This document shows, in pieces, positions 9,129 to 16,245 of a stretch of DNA of 24,888 bases. A program made the translations under genes and the position numbers. The DNA lies in assembly GCA_902826945.1 (NCBI GenBank), contig CADEGS010000043.1, positions 1-24,888 on the forward strand, given 5' to 3'. The DNA comes from an uncultured bacterium. GTDB taxonomy: Bacteria; Planctomycetota; UBA1135; GCA-002686595. Under the pieces are notes generated by a model, which was given only the letters and a program-made list of their open reading frames with translations, had not been told where the DNA came from and did not search any database. Within the stretch, counting starts at the first letter, position 1. Each line of letters starts with the position of its first letter.

Positions 9129-10372
9129 TAGGCGCGGGCGCCCAGCGCCGCGCGGATCGGGAAGGCGGCCGACAGCTCGGCCACGCCCTTGCGCGCGCGC
9201 TCGATGCCCGCGCGGTCGTCGTTCAGGACGTCGGCGATCCAGACGCCGACCTGCTCCATCTCGTCCGGCCCCAGCCCGCGCGAGGTCACCGCCGGCGTGC
9301 CGATGCGGATGCCCGAGGCCTCCATCGGCGGGCGGATGTCGTAGGGGACCAGGTTCTTGTTGACCGTGATCCCGACCGCGCCGAGTCGCTCCTCGGCCTG
9401 CGCGCCCGTGTAGCCCGTGCTGGACACGTCCACCAAGAGCAGGTGGTTGTCGGTCCCGCCCGAGACGATGCGCAGGCCGCGGTGTCCGAGCACCTCGGCC
9501 AGCCGCGCGGCGTTCGCCACGACGCGCGCGGCGTACGCGCGGAAGGAGGGCTCGGCCGCCTGCCGCAGCGCGACAGCCTTGGCCGCGATGACGTGCAGGA
9601 ACGGGCCGCCCTGGCCGCCGGGGAAGACCGCGCTGTTGATCGGCTTGATCCAGTCCTTGGTGGCCAGGATCAGCCCGCCGCGCGGGCCGCGCAGCGTCTT
9701 GTGCGTCGTCATCGTGACGACGTCGGCGTGCGGCACGGGGCTCGGGTGCACGCCGCCCGCGACCAGGCCGGCGATGTGCGCCATGTCCACCAGGAAGCGC
9801 GCGCCGACCTCGCGCGCGATCGCGCCCAGCGCGGCGAAGTCGATCACGCGGCTGTAGGCCGAGGCGCCGGCGAGCAGGAGCGCCGGGCGCAGCTCGCGCG
9901 CCTGCGCGCGCACGCGCTCCAGGTCGATGCGCTCGCTGGCGCGCTCCACGCCGTAGGAGTGGAACTCGTAGAACTGGCCCGAGAAGTTCTTCGGGTGCCC
10001 GTGCGAGAGGTGGCCGCCGTGGTCGAGCGACATGGCGAGCACGCGCTCGCCCGGGCCGACCAGGGCCATCAGCGCGGCGATGTTCGCCTGCGTGCCGCTG
10101 TGCGCCTGCACGTTCGCGTGGCTGGCGCCGAAGAGCGCCTTAGCCCGCTCCCGGCACAGGGACTCGACCTCGTCCACGTGCTCGCAGCCGCCGTAGTAGC
10201 GCCGGCCCGGGTAGCCCTCGGCGTACTTGTCGTTCAGGCGCGTGGCCATGGCGGCCAGCACCTCCTCGGAGGTGTGGTTCTCCGAGGCGATCATCTCGAG
10301 GTGGCTCTCCTGGCGCGCCTCCTCGGCGCGCACGAAGCCCCACAGCGGATCCTGGTCGTACGCGTGCTCCAT
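9128..10372 (-). CDS. glyA: Serine hydroxymethyltransferase
   Basis: GlyA is a PLP-dependent enzyme that interconverts serine and glycine and loads one-carbon units onto tetrahydrofolate, feeding purine and methionine metabolism. The 414-residue length is standard. IASENHTSEEVLAA (28-41) and NDKYAEGYPGRRYYGGCE (47-64) are family signatures. HSGTQAN is at 91-97, VDMAHIAGLVAGG at 195-207, and the PLP lysine is Lys225 in TMTTHKTLRGPRGG. The ATG at 10372 begins the conserved sequence directly. No Shine-Dalgarno is seen. A promoter with TTGAAC and CACAAT lies upstream and shares its -35 with the divergent DUF1573 gene. The identity is very secure. Confidence 0.96.
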   Translation of the reverse strand: MEHAYDQDPLWGFVRAEEARQESHLEMIASENHTSEEVLAAMATRLNDKYAEGYPGRRYYGGCEHVDEVESLCRERAKALFGASHANVQAHSGTQANIAALMALVGPGERVLAMSLDHGGHLSHGHPKNFSGQFYEFHSYGVERASERIDLERVRAQARELRPALLLAGASAYSRVIDFAALGAIAREVGARFLVDMAHIAGLVAGGVHPSPVPHADVVTMTTHKTLRGPRGGLILATKDWIKPINSAVFPGGQGGPFLHVIAAKAVALRQAAEPSFRAYAARVVANAARLAEVLGHRGLRIVSGGTDNHLLLVDVSSTGYTGAQAEERLGAVGITVNKNLVPYDIRPPMEASGIRIGTPAVTSRGLGPDEMEQVGVWIADVLNDDRAGIERARKGVAELSAAFPIRAALGARA

Positions 10373-10401
10373 GCGTGCTCTCGCCCGGCGGGTGGCCGCG
10401 C

Positions 10402-10431
10402 ATTGTGGGCCGCGCCCCTCGCCCGGTTCAA
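10402..10431 (-). promoter_or_regulatory. glyA: Promoter of glyA
   Basis: On the minus strand, TTGAAC (10431-10426) and CACAAT (10407-10402) are 18 bases apart. Transcription would begin near 10395, giving a leader of about 23 bases. The -35 overlaps that of the divergent promoter. Confidence 0.5.
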
Positions 10432-10454
10432 CACCGGCCCCGCGCGGGTATCGT
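10427..10454 (+). promoter_or_regulatory. Promoter of the DUF1573 lipoprotein gene
   Basis: TTCAAC (10427-10432) and TATCGT (10449-10454) are 16 bases apart. The -10 ends six bases before the ATG at 10461, so the message is predicted to be leaderless. Confidence 0.45.
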
Positions 10455-10460
10455 GCAGCG

Positions 10461-11606
10461 ATGCTCCGCGCGCGCCTCGCCGTCCTGGCCCTCCTGGCCC
10501 TCGCCTGCGCGCCGCCGCCCCCGGCCGGGCTGACGCTGCTCCCCGGCCCCGGCGCGAGCGACCCCGCCCGCCCCGCCTTCCACGACTTCGGGCGCGTCTC
10601 CGCCGGGCGGCGCGTCGAGCACACCTACCTGCTGCGCAACGACTCCGAGCGCGCCGTGCAGATCCAGGACGTGGTGCCCGGCTGCGGCTGCACCGTGCCG
10701 AGCGTGCGCTACCGCGCGGCGGACGGCACCGTGATCGAGGGGCGCGCCGTCCTGCCGGGCCGCGTGCCGGGGGGCGCGCTGCTCGACCTGCCGCCCGGGC
10801 GGACGGCCGAGATCTCGCTCGCGATCCAGACCTCCGACGTGCGCCCGCAGAACGCGCAGCGGCTGCTCACCGCGCGCGTCACGACCGACTCGCCCGCGAC
10901 GCCCTTCTTCACCCTCGAGACGAGCATCCTGGTCGAGCAGCCGTTCCAGGTCGTCCCCGCGCGCCTCGACCTCGGCGACGTGCCGGAGAGCGGCGGCGGC
11001 GAGGGCCGGGTGCGCGTCACGCAGACCCGGGGCTTCGCGCTCGTGCCCACCGGCGCGGCGGAGGCGGACGGCGGGTTCACGGTGTCGGTCGAGCCCGGCG
11101 AGGCGCTCGGAACGCCGTACTGGGACGTGGTCGCGCAGCTGCCGCCGCCCGTCCCGCTGCGGCGCGTGCGCGGCGTCGCGACGCTGGCCGTGCGCACGGC
11201 CGACGACGAGCCGGCGCCGCCGCTCGCGATCGAGCTCAGCGCCACGGGCGTGCCCGACGTGGCCGCCCAGCCGGCGCGCCTGATCGTCGTCGCGCGCGCC
11301 GACGACGAGGCCGCCGAGGCGTCGGTCGAGCTCGCCTCGCTGCTCCCCGGCGCGCGCCTCGTCGTACGCTCGGTCGCGGTGCCCGCGGAGCACGCGGACC
11401 TGCTCGCCGCGGAGGTCGCGCCGCTCGCGCCCGACGCCGCCGGGCGCAGCCCGCGCTGGCGCGTGACGCTGCGCGCGCGCCCCGCGCTGCGCGCGCGGCA
11501 CGCGGCCGGGGAGGTGCTCTCCGGAGCGCTCGCGGTCGCGCTCGCCGACGCCCAGGAGGCCGCCCCTGCGACGACCGAGGTCCCCTACGTCGTGCACGTC
11601 CGCTGA
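10461..11606 (+). CDS. DUF1573 domain lipoprotein
   Basis: The 381-residue protein starts with a lipoprotein signal peptide (lipobox LALAC, Cys16) followed by a Pro-rich linker. Residues about 39-150 match the DUF1573 pattern: F-H-D-F-G-x-V at 40-46, a V-E-H-x-Y-x-L-x-N strand, then VPGCGCTV at 72-79. DUF1573 domains are Ig-like beta sandwiches related to ASH/MSP domains and are abundant in Planctomycetes and Bacteroidetes. The remaining 230 residues look like further beta-sandwich repeats with weaker similarity. It is probably an envelope lipoprotein of structural or binding role; no enzymatic motif is visible. It is divergent from glyA, and a possible leaderless promoter precedes it. Confidence 0.82.
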   Translation: MLRARLAVLALLALACAPPPPAGLTLLPGPGASDPARPAFHDFGRVSAGRRVEHTYLLRNDSERAVQIQDVVPGCGCTVPSVRYRAADGTVIEGRAVLPGRVPGGALLDLPPGRTAEISLAIQTSDVRPQNAQRLLTARVTTDSPATPFFTLETSILVEQPFQVVPARLDLGDVPESGGGEGRVRVTQTRGFALVPTGAAEADGGFTVSVEPGEALGTPYWDVVAQLPPPVPLRRVRGVATLAVRTADDEPAPPLAIELSATGVPDVAAQPARLIVVARADDEAAEASVELASLLPGARLVVRSVAVPAEHADLLAAEVAPLAPDAAGRSPRWRVTLRARPALRARHAAGEVLSGALAVALADAQEAAPATTEVPYVVHVR

Positions 11607-11678
11607 CGCGCGGCGGGCGCCGGAAGCCGTTTCCGCCCTGCGCCGGCCGCCCTTGGGTCCGCGCCGCCGCCGGGTCGA

Positions 11679-11687
11679 TGCTAGAAT
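11679..11687 (+). promoter_or_regulatory. Extended -10 element before the radical SAM gene
   Basis: TGC-TAGAAT is an extended -10 (TGn followed by a 5-of-6 match to TATAAT) ending 18 bases before the ATG at 11706. It lies within GCTAGAATCCG, the 11-base pattern also found before the genes at 13091 and 14521. A TTGGGT lies 23 bases upstream, too far for a normal -35. Confidence 0.5.
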
Positions 11688-11705
11688 CCGAGCGCGAGCA
11701 TCCGC

Positions 11706-13043
11706 ATGATCCCCCCCGAGAGCGCCGTCAGCGACGCGCGGCTCGTCCTGCACGACCCTCCGCCCTGGGTCTGGAGCTTCGACCCGCACACCTTCGAGAT
11801 CGAGGTGCAGAACGACGGGCTGGCCGCGCTGGCCGCCCCGTCCGCGCCGCGCGAGCTCGTGGCCGCGATCGACCTCTACCGCGCCGACGGGACCTTCTTC
11901 CGGCGCGTCGCCGAGCGCGCCCTGCCCGAGGCGGTCGGCCTGGGCGAGCGCCGGCGCTTCCGCGCCGAGCTCGACGTGCGCGCCTTCGCCGGAGACTACG
12001 AGCTGCGCCTGGCGCTGCGCGGCCGCCAGCGCGGCGCGACGGCGCTCGCCACGGGCAGCGCGCCGCTGCGCGTCAAGAACACGATCCACGAGGCCTTCGT
12101 CGAGCTGATCAACGCCTGCAACTTCCGCTGCACGTTCTGCCCGCAGACCACGCTGCAGCGCAAGCAGCGCCCGATGGACTTCGAGCTGGCGACGAAGGTC
12201 GTGCGCGACCTGGCGGACATGGGGCACCACCACCCGATCCGCGTGCACCTGCTCGGCGAGCCGCTGCTCTACCCGCGCTTCTTCGACTTCGTGGACATGG
12301 CCCACGACCACGGCCAGCGCATCTGCCTGGCGACGAACGGGTCGCGCTTCAGCGAGAAGAACGTGGCGGGCATCTTCCGCTCGCGCCTGGACGAGATGGT
12401 CATCTCGCTCAACACGCCGGAGGAGGAGCTGTACCTCCAGCAGCGCGGCACGAACGTCTCGTACGCCGCCTACGTGGCCGGCATCGAGCACATGGTGGCC
12501 GAGATCGCGCGCCGCGGCGCGCCGCCGCGCACGCGGGTGAACGTGCTCTACGAGGGCACGCGCTCCGAGACCCCCGAGGAGCTCGCGCGCGTGCGCAGCA
12601 TCTGCGACGAGTGGATCGACGTCGTCCGCCGCGCGACGGGCAAGGACCTGGCGCCGGCCTCGGAGGTCGTGCACCTCGAGCGCCACGCCACGACGCTGGT
12701 CGAGCTCCTGCCCGGGCTCGAGCTGCAGTGGACGGCGTACCACAACTGGGGCGAAGGCGCCCCGCAGGCCGAGCACTTCTGCTCGTTCCCCTGGCGCCAG
12801 CTCGCGATCCTCGTCGACGGCCAGGCGACCACCTGCTGCGTGGACGCGGAGGGCGAGATCGTGCTCGGCAACGCGCGCGAGCAGACGGTCGAGGAGATCT
12901 GGAACGGACCCGCGCTGAACCGGCTGCGCGCGGGCTTCCTGGCGGACACCGCCGTCGACCCGCGCTGCATGCGCTGCGACGTGCGCCACGACAAGCGCGA
13001 GTTCTTCCCGCCCGAGGCGCGCGCCAAGGGCCAGGACTGCTGA
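11706..13043 (+). CDS. Radical SAM/SPASM domain protein with N-terminal beta-sandwich-like domain
   Basis: The 445-residue protein contains a radical SAM core beginning at about residue 126, with the [4Fe-4S] motif CNFRCTFC (Cys138, Cys142, Cys145) and HLLGEPLLYP, the usual glycine-rich GEP strand. The C-terminal SPASM-type region has Cys359, Cys377, Cys378, Cys421 and Cys424, plus a terminal Cys445, able to hold an auxiliary cluster. Residues 10-124 are an extra domain of alternating beta strands (FEIEVQNDG, IDLYRADGTFFRR, GDYELRLALRG) that resembles carbohydrate-binding or Wzt-C-like beta sandwiches. This architecture suggests modification of a peptide, sugar or envelope component. No precursor peptide gene is seen beside it. 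The reaction is unknown. It has its own extended -10 element. Confidence 0.85.
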   Translation: MIPPESAVSDARLVLHDPPPWVWSFDPHTFEIEVQNDGLAALAAPSAPRELVAAIDLYRADGTFFRRVAERALPEAVGLGERRRFRAELDVRAFAGDYELRLALRGRQRGATALATGSAPLRVKNTIHEAFVELINACNFRCTFCPQTTLQRKQRPMDFELATKVVRDLADMGHHHPIRVHLLGEPLLYPRFFDFVDMAHDHGQRICLATNGSRFSEKNVAGIFRSRLDEMVISLNTPEEELYLQQRGTNVSYAAYVAGIEHMVAEIARRGAPPRTRVNVLYEGTRSETPEELARVRSICDEWIDVVRRATGKDLAPASEVVHLERHATTLVELLPGLELQWTAYHNWGEGAPQAEHFCSFPWRQLAILVDGQATTCCVDAEGEIVLGNAREQTVEEIWNGPALNRLRAGFLADTAVDPRCMRCDVRHDKREFFPPEARAKGQDC

Positions 13044-13048
13044 GGGTC

Positions 13049-13066
13049 GCCGGGCGCGCGCCCGGC
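13049..13066 (+). terminator. Possible terminator stem after the radical SAM gene
   Basis: An 18-base perfect palindrome (GCCGGGCGCGCGCCCGGC) lies five bases after the radical SAM stop and just upstream of the next gene's -10. It would fold strongly, but no T tract follows and such palindromes are easy to get at this G+C content. Confidence 0.3.
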
Positions 13067-13076
13067 GCCCAGCGGC

Positions 13077-13082
13077 TACCAT
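13077..13082 (+). promoter_or_regulatory. -10 element directly before the first TPR lipoprotein gene
   Basis: TACCAT within GCTACCATCCG ends eight bases before the GTG at 13091. With normal spacing, transcription would start at or within two or three bases of the start codon, so a leaderless message is expected. No -35 is recognisable. Confidence 0.45.
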
Positions 13083-13090
13083 CCGGCCTC

Positions 13091-14485
13091 GTGCGATCCC
13101 GCGCGCCCTCCCGCCGCGCCCTGGCGGCCGTCGGCCTCGCGCTCGCCGCCTGCGCGCGCGAGCCCGCCGCGCCCGGGGCGGACGCGCCGCCGGCGCTCGC
13201 CGCCTCGCTCGCGGGCGAGTACCCCGAGGTCGCCGCGCGCGCCGAGCAGGCGCGCGCCGCGCTGCGCGCCGCGCCCGAGGACGCCGGCGCCTGGGGCGAG
13301 CTCGGCCTCGTGCTCGAGGCCAACTACCTGCCGGCGCTGGCCGTCTCCGCCTACGCCGAGGCCGCCCGGCGCGCGCCCGACGCCTTCCGCTGGCGCTACC
13401 GGTCGGGGGTCGCGCGCGAGGCGTGCGGCGACCTCGAGGGCGCGCGCGCCGACTTCGAGGCCGCGCTGGCCCTCGACGCGAGCACGGCGCCGCCGCACTG
13501 GCGGCTCGGCATGCTGCTGCTCGAGCTGGGCCGCCTCGACGACGCGCGCGACGCGTTCCGCCGGGCGCTGCGCCGCGACGAGCGCGACCCCGCCGGCTGG
13601 GCGGGCCTGGCGCGCTGCGCGATGCAGGCCGACGACGCGACGGCGGCGCTCGAGTCGCTCGAGCGCGCGCTCGCGCTCCAGCCCGCGGACGCCTACCTGC
13701 TCGGCCTGCGCGCGCGCGCCCTGCGCCAGGCCAGCCGCGCCGCCGAGGCCGAGGAGCCCGCGCCCGAGACGGGCGCCATGCCCGACTGGCGCGACCCGTT
13801 CTCGGGCGAGCTGGAGCGTCGCCGCGCGCCGACGGCGATCGCGCGGCGCGAGCGGGCGGTCGAGCAGGCCTCCGCCGACCGCCCCGAGAAGGCGGTCGCG
13901 ACGCTCGAGGCGCTGGCCGCGGAGACGCCGGACGAGCCCGGGCTCCTGCACAAGCTCGCGCTCGCCTACGCCGCCGCCGGCCGCACCGACGACGCCTTGC
14001 GCACGCTGCGGCGCACGCTGGCCCTCGAGCCCGACCAGCGCGCCGCGCTGGTGGACCTCGGGCTCCTGCTCCTGCGCCAGGGCTCGCTCGCCGAGGCGGC
14101 CGTCCCGCTGGAGCGCGCCCGCGCGCTGCCGCCCGGCGACGCGCGCGCGCACGCGGCCTGGGCCGAGCTGCTGGAGGCGCGCGGCGACCTCGACGGCGCC
14201 CTGCTGGCCTTCGAGGAGGCGCTGCGGCTCGACCAGCGCGGCCCCGACCTGTTCGTGCGCTCGGGGCTGCTGCAGCTCGTGCGACGCCAGACCGACGACG
14301 CGCGCGCGCGCTTCGAGCGGGCCCTGGAGATCGATCCCCGCTGCGCCTCGGCCCGCCTGGGCCTGGCGCTCGCCGCCCTGGAGCGCGGCGAGCGCGACGC
14401 GGCTCGCGCCGAGGTCGCCCGCCTGCCGCCCGAGGCGCGCCGCGGCCCCCTGTGGCGGCGCGTGCGCAAGGCCCTCGAGCGGTAG
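13091..14485 (+). CDS. TPR-repeat lipoprotein (first cassette)
   Basis: The 464-residue protein begins with a lipoprotein signal (lipobox LAAC, Cys21) and then consists almost wholly of tetratricopeptide-type helical repeats from about residue 50 to 440. Examples are AWGELGLVLEANY, HWRLGMLLLELGRLDDARDAFRRAL, LLHKLALAYAAAGRTDDALRTLRRTL and AWAELLEARGDLDGALLAFEEAL. A non-repeat joint with PDWRDPFSGELERRR (231-245) divides the two repeat blocks. TPR arrays bind proteins, so this is probably a membrane-anchored scaffold. It is a paralogue of the gene at 16235, with the same joint and the shared stretch ARAALRAAP. Its partner is the propeller gene 35 bases downstream. The start is GTG, just after a -10 element. 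No specific function is known to me. Confidence 0.83.
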   Translation: MRSRAPSRRALAAVGLALAACAREPAAPGADAPPALAASLAGEYPEVAARAEQARAALRAAPEDAGAWGELGLVLEANYLPALAVSAYAEAARRAPDAFRWRYRSGVAREACGDLEGARADFEAALALDASTAPPHWRLGMLLLELGRLDDARDAFRRALRRDERDPAGWAGLARCAMQADDATAALESLERALALQPADAYLLGLRARALRQASRAAEAEEPAPETGAMPDWRDPFSGELERRRAPTAIARRERAVEQASADRPEKAVATLEALAAETPDEPGLLHKLALAYAAAGRTDDALRTLRRTLALEPDQRAALVDLGLLLLRQGSLAEAAVPLERARALPPGDARAHAAWAELLEARGDLDGALLAFEEALRLDQRGPDLFVRSGLLQLVRRQTDDARARFERALEIDPRCASARLGLALAALERGERDAARAEVARLPPEARRGPLWRRVRKALER

Positions 14486-14501
14486 CGCGCGCGCGGCCCG
14501 C

Positions 14502-14507
14502 TACAAT
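14502..14507 (+). promoter_or_regulatory. -10 element before the first propeller lipoprotein gene
   Basis: TACAAT within GCTACAATCCG ends 13 bases before the ATG at 14521, predicting a leader of about seven bases. No -35 is recognisable. It suggests that the second gene of the first cassette can be transcribed separately. Confidence 0.45.
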
Positions 14508-14520
14508 CCGCCCCGCGGCG

Positions 14521-16245
14521 ATGCGCTCGACCGAACCGAGTCCTCGGACCGCGCCGCGGCACGGCGCGCGCGCCGCGCTGCCGGCGTGCCTCGCCGGCCT
14601 GGCGCTCCTCGCCGGCTGCGGCGGCGGGCAGCCGGAATCCGCCGCGGCCGCCGGAGCGCCGCCCTGGTTCGAGGAGTGCGCGCTCGAGCGCGGCCTCGAC
14701 TTCCGCCACGTCTCCGGCCATCGCGAGGGCGAGCACCTCTTCCCCGAGATCATGGGCGGCGGCGCGGCCCTCTACGACCTCGACGGCGACGGCGACCTCG
14801 ACGCCTACCTCGTGCAGTCGGGCAGCCTGCACCCCGACGCGTCCCTGCCGCGCGCGACGAACCGCATGTTCCGGAACGACGGCAGCGGCGGCTTCGAGGA
14901 CGCGACCGAGGGCAGCGGCGCCGGCGACGAGGGGTACGGGATGGGCGTCGCGGTCGGCGACGGCGACGGCGACGGCGACCCGGACCTCTACGTCACCAAC
15001 GTCGGCCCCAACCGGCTGCTCGCCAACGACGGCCGCGCGCGCTTCGAGGACGCGACCGAGCGCGCCGCCGTCGGCGACCCGTCCTGGAGCGTGAGCGCGG
15101 CCTTCTTCGACGCCGAGGACGACGGCGACCTCGACCTGTTCGTGGCCAACTACGTCCTGTGGAGCCGCGCCGACGAGCTGCGCTGCATGGGGCGCGCGGG
15201 GCACAGGCCGGACTACTGCAGCCCCAAGTCGTACGCCGCGCCGGCGCCCGACACGTTCTACCGCAACGACGGCGCGGGCGTCTTCCGCGACGACTCGGCG
15301 GAGGCCGGTTTCCGCACCGCGTACGGGAACGGCCTGGGCGTCCTGTGCTCCGACTTCGACGGCGACGGGGGCACCGACGTCTTCGTCGCCAACGACGGGA
15401 CGCTGAACCAGCTCTGGCACAACCGCGGCGACGGCACCTTCGAGGACCGCGGCGTGCGCGCGGGCGTCGCCACGGACGAGCACGGCGTGGCCAAGGCGGG
15501 CATGGGCGTGGCGGCGGCCGACCTCGACGACGACGGCGACGAGGACCTGCTCGTCGTCAACCTGTCGATGGAGTCGGACTCGCTCTACCGCAACGAGGGC
15601 GCGTACTTCAGCGACCGCTCCGCGCTGGCCGGCCTCGCGCTCGCCAGCCGGCGCTTCACGCGCTTCGGCACCGCGTTCGCGGACTTCGACTCGGACGGCT
15701 GGCTGGACCTGTTCCAGGCGAACGGGCGCGTCGCGCGCGGCGCGGACGAGGGCGCCGATCCCTACGCCGAGCCGAACCTGGTCTGGCGCGGCCTGCCGGG
15801 AGCGCGCTTCGAGCCGCTCGTCCCGCCGGACGGCCTGCGCGCGCCGCTCCTCGCCACGAGCCGCGGGGCCGCCTTCGGCGACGTGGACGGCGACGGCGCG
15901 CTCGACGTCCTGGTCGTGAACCGCGACGGCCCCGCGCACCTCCTGCGCAACGTCGCCCCCGCGCGCGGCGGCTGGGTCGAGCTGCGGCTGCGCGACGCAC
16001 GCGGGCACGACGCGCTCGGCGCCACCCTGTCGGGCCGCCTGGGCGCGCGCCGCGTGCGGCGCGTCGCGCGCAGCGCTTTCAGCTACGCCTCGGCCAGCTC
16101 GCCCGCGCTGCACGTCGGCCTCGGCGACGCGCCGGCCCTGGCGGACGTCCTGGTCCTGTGGCCGGGCGGCGCGCGCGAAGCCTTCGACGACGTGCCGGCG
16201 GGCGAGCGGCGCACGCTCGTGCAGGGGAGCGGCCGTGCGCGCTGA
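14521..16245 (+). CDS. CRTAC1-type FG-GAP/VCBS propeller lipoprotein with C-terminal ASPIC/UnbV region (first cassette)
   Basis: The 574-residue product has a lipobox (LAGC, Cys33). Seven calcium-binding-loop motifs of the form DxDGDGxxD start near residues 87, 147, 198, 278, 334, 388 and 454. This is the count expected for a seven-bladed integrin-alpha-like beta propeller. Residues about 495-565 fit the ASPIC/UnbV tail (ALGATLSGRL, HVGLGDAPALADVLVLWPGG). A conserved Cys pair (222 and 233, the latter in DYCSPKSY) may form a disulfide. Such proteins are abundant in Planctomycetes and are thought to be surface or periplasmic binding proteins; their ligands are unknown. It is a close paralogue of the gene at 17629. 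Its 3' end overlaps the next TPR gene by 11 bases, so the two cassettes may be co-transcribed. Confidence 0.87.
   Translation: MRSTEPSPRTAPRHGARAALPACLAGLALLAGCGGGQPESAAAAGAPPWFEECALERGLDFRHVSGHREGEHLFPEIMGGGAALYDLDGDGDLDAYLVQSGSLHPDASLPRATNRMFRNDGSGGFEDATEGSGAGDEGYGMGVAVGDGDGDGDPDLYVTNVGPNRLLANDGRARFEDATERAAVGDPSWSVSAAFFDAEDDGDLDLFVANYVLWSRADELRCMGRAGHRPDYCSPKSYAAPAPDTFYRNDGAGVFRDDSAEAGFRTAYGNGLGVLCSDFDGDGGTDVFVANDGTLNQLWHNRGDGTFEDRGVRAGVATDEHGVAKAGMGVAAADLDDDGDEDLLVVNLSMESDSLYRNEGAYFSDRSALAGLALASRRFTRFGTAFADFDSDGWLDLFQANGRVARGADEGADPYAEPNLVWRGLPGARFEPLVPPDGLRAPLLATSRGAAFGDVDGDGALDVLVVNRDGPAHLLRNVAPARGGWVELRLRDARGHDALGATLSGRLGARRVRRVARSAFSYASASSPALHVGLGDAPALADVLVLWPGGAREAFDDVPAGERRTLVQGSGRAR

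Noticed and set aside
9443..14753. Very long open frames on both strands across this stretch, up to about 1,680 codons
   Set aside because: They encode Arg/Ala/Pro/Gly-rich shadow sequence opposite or out of frame with well-supported genes (glyA, DUF1573, radical SAM, TPR). Stops are rare by chance at this G+C content. Only their in-frame real segments were kept.
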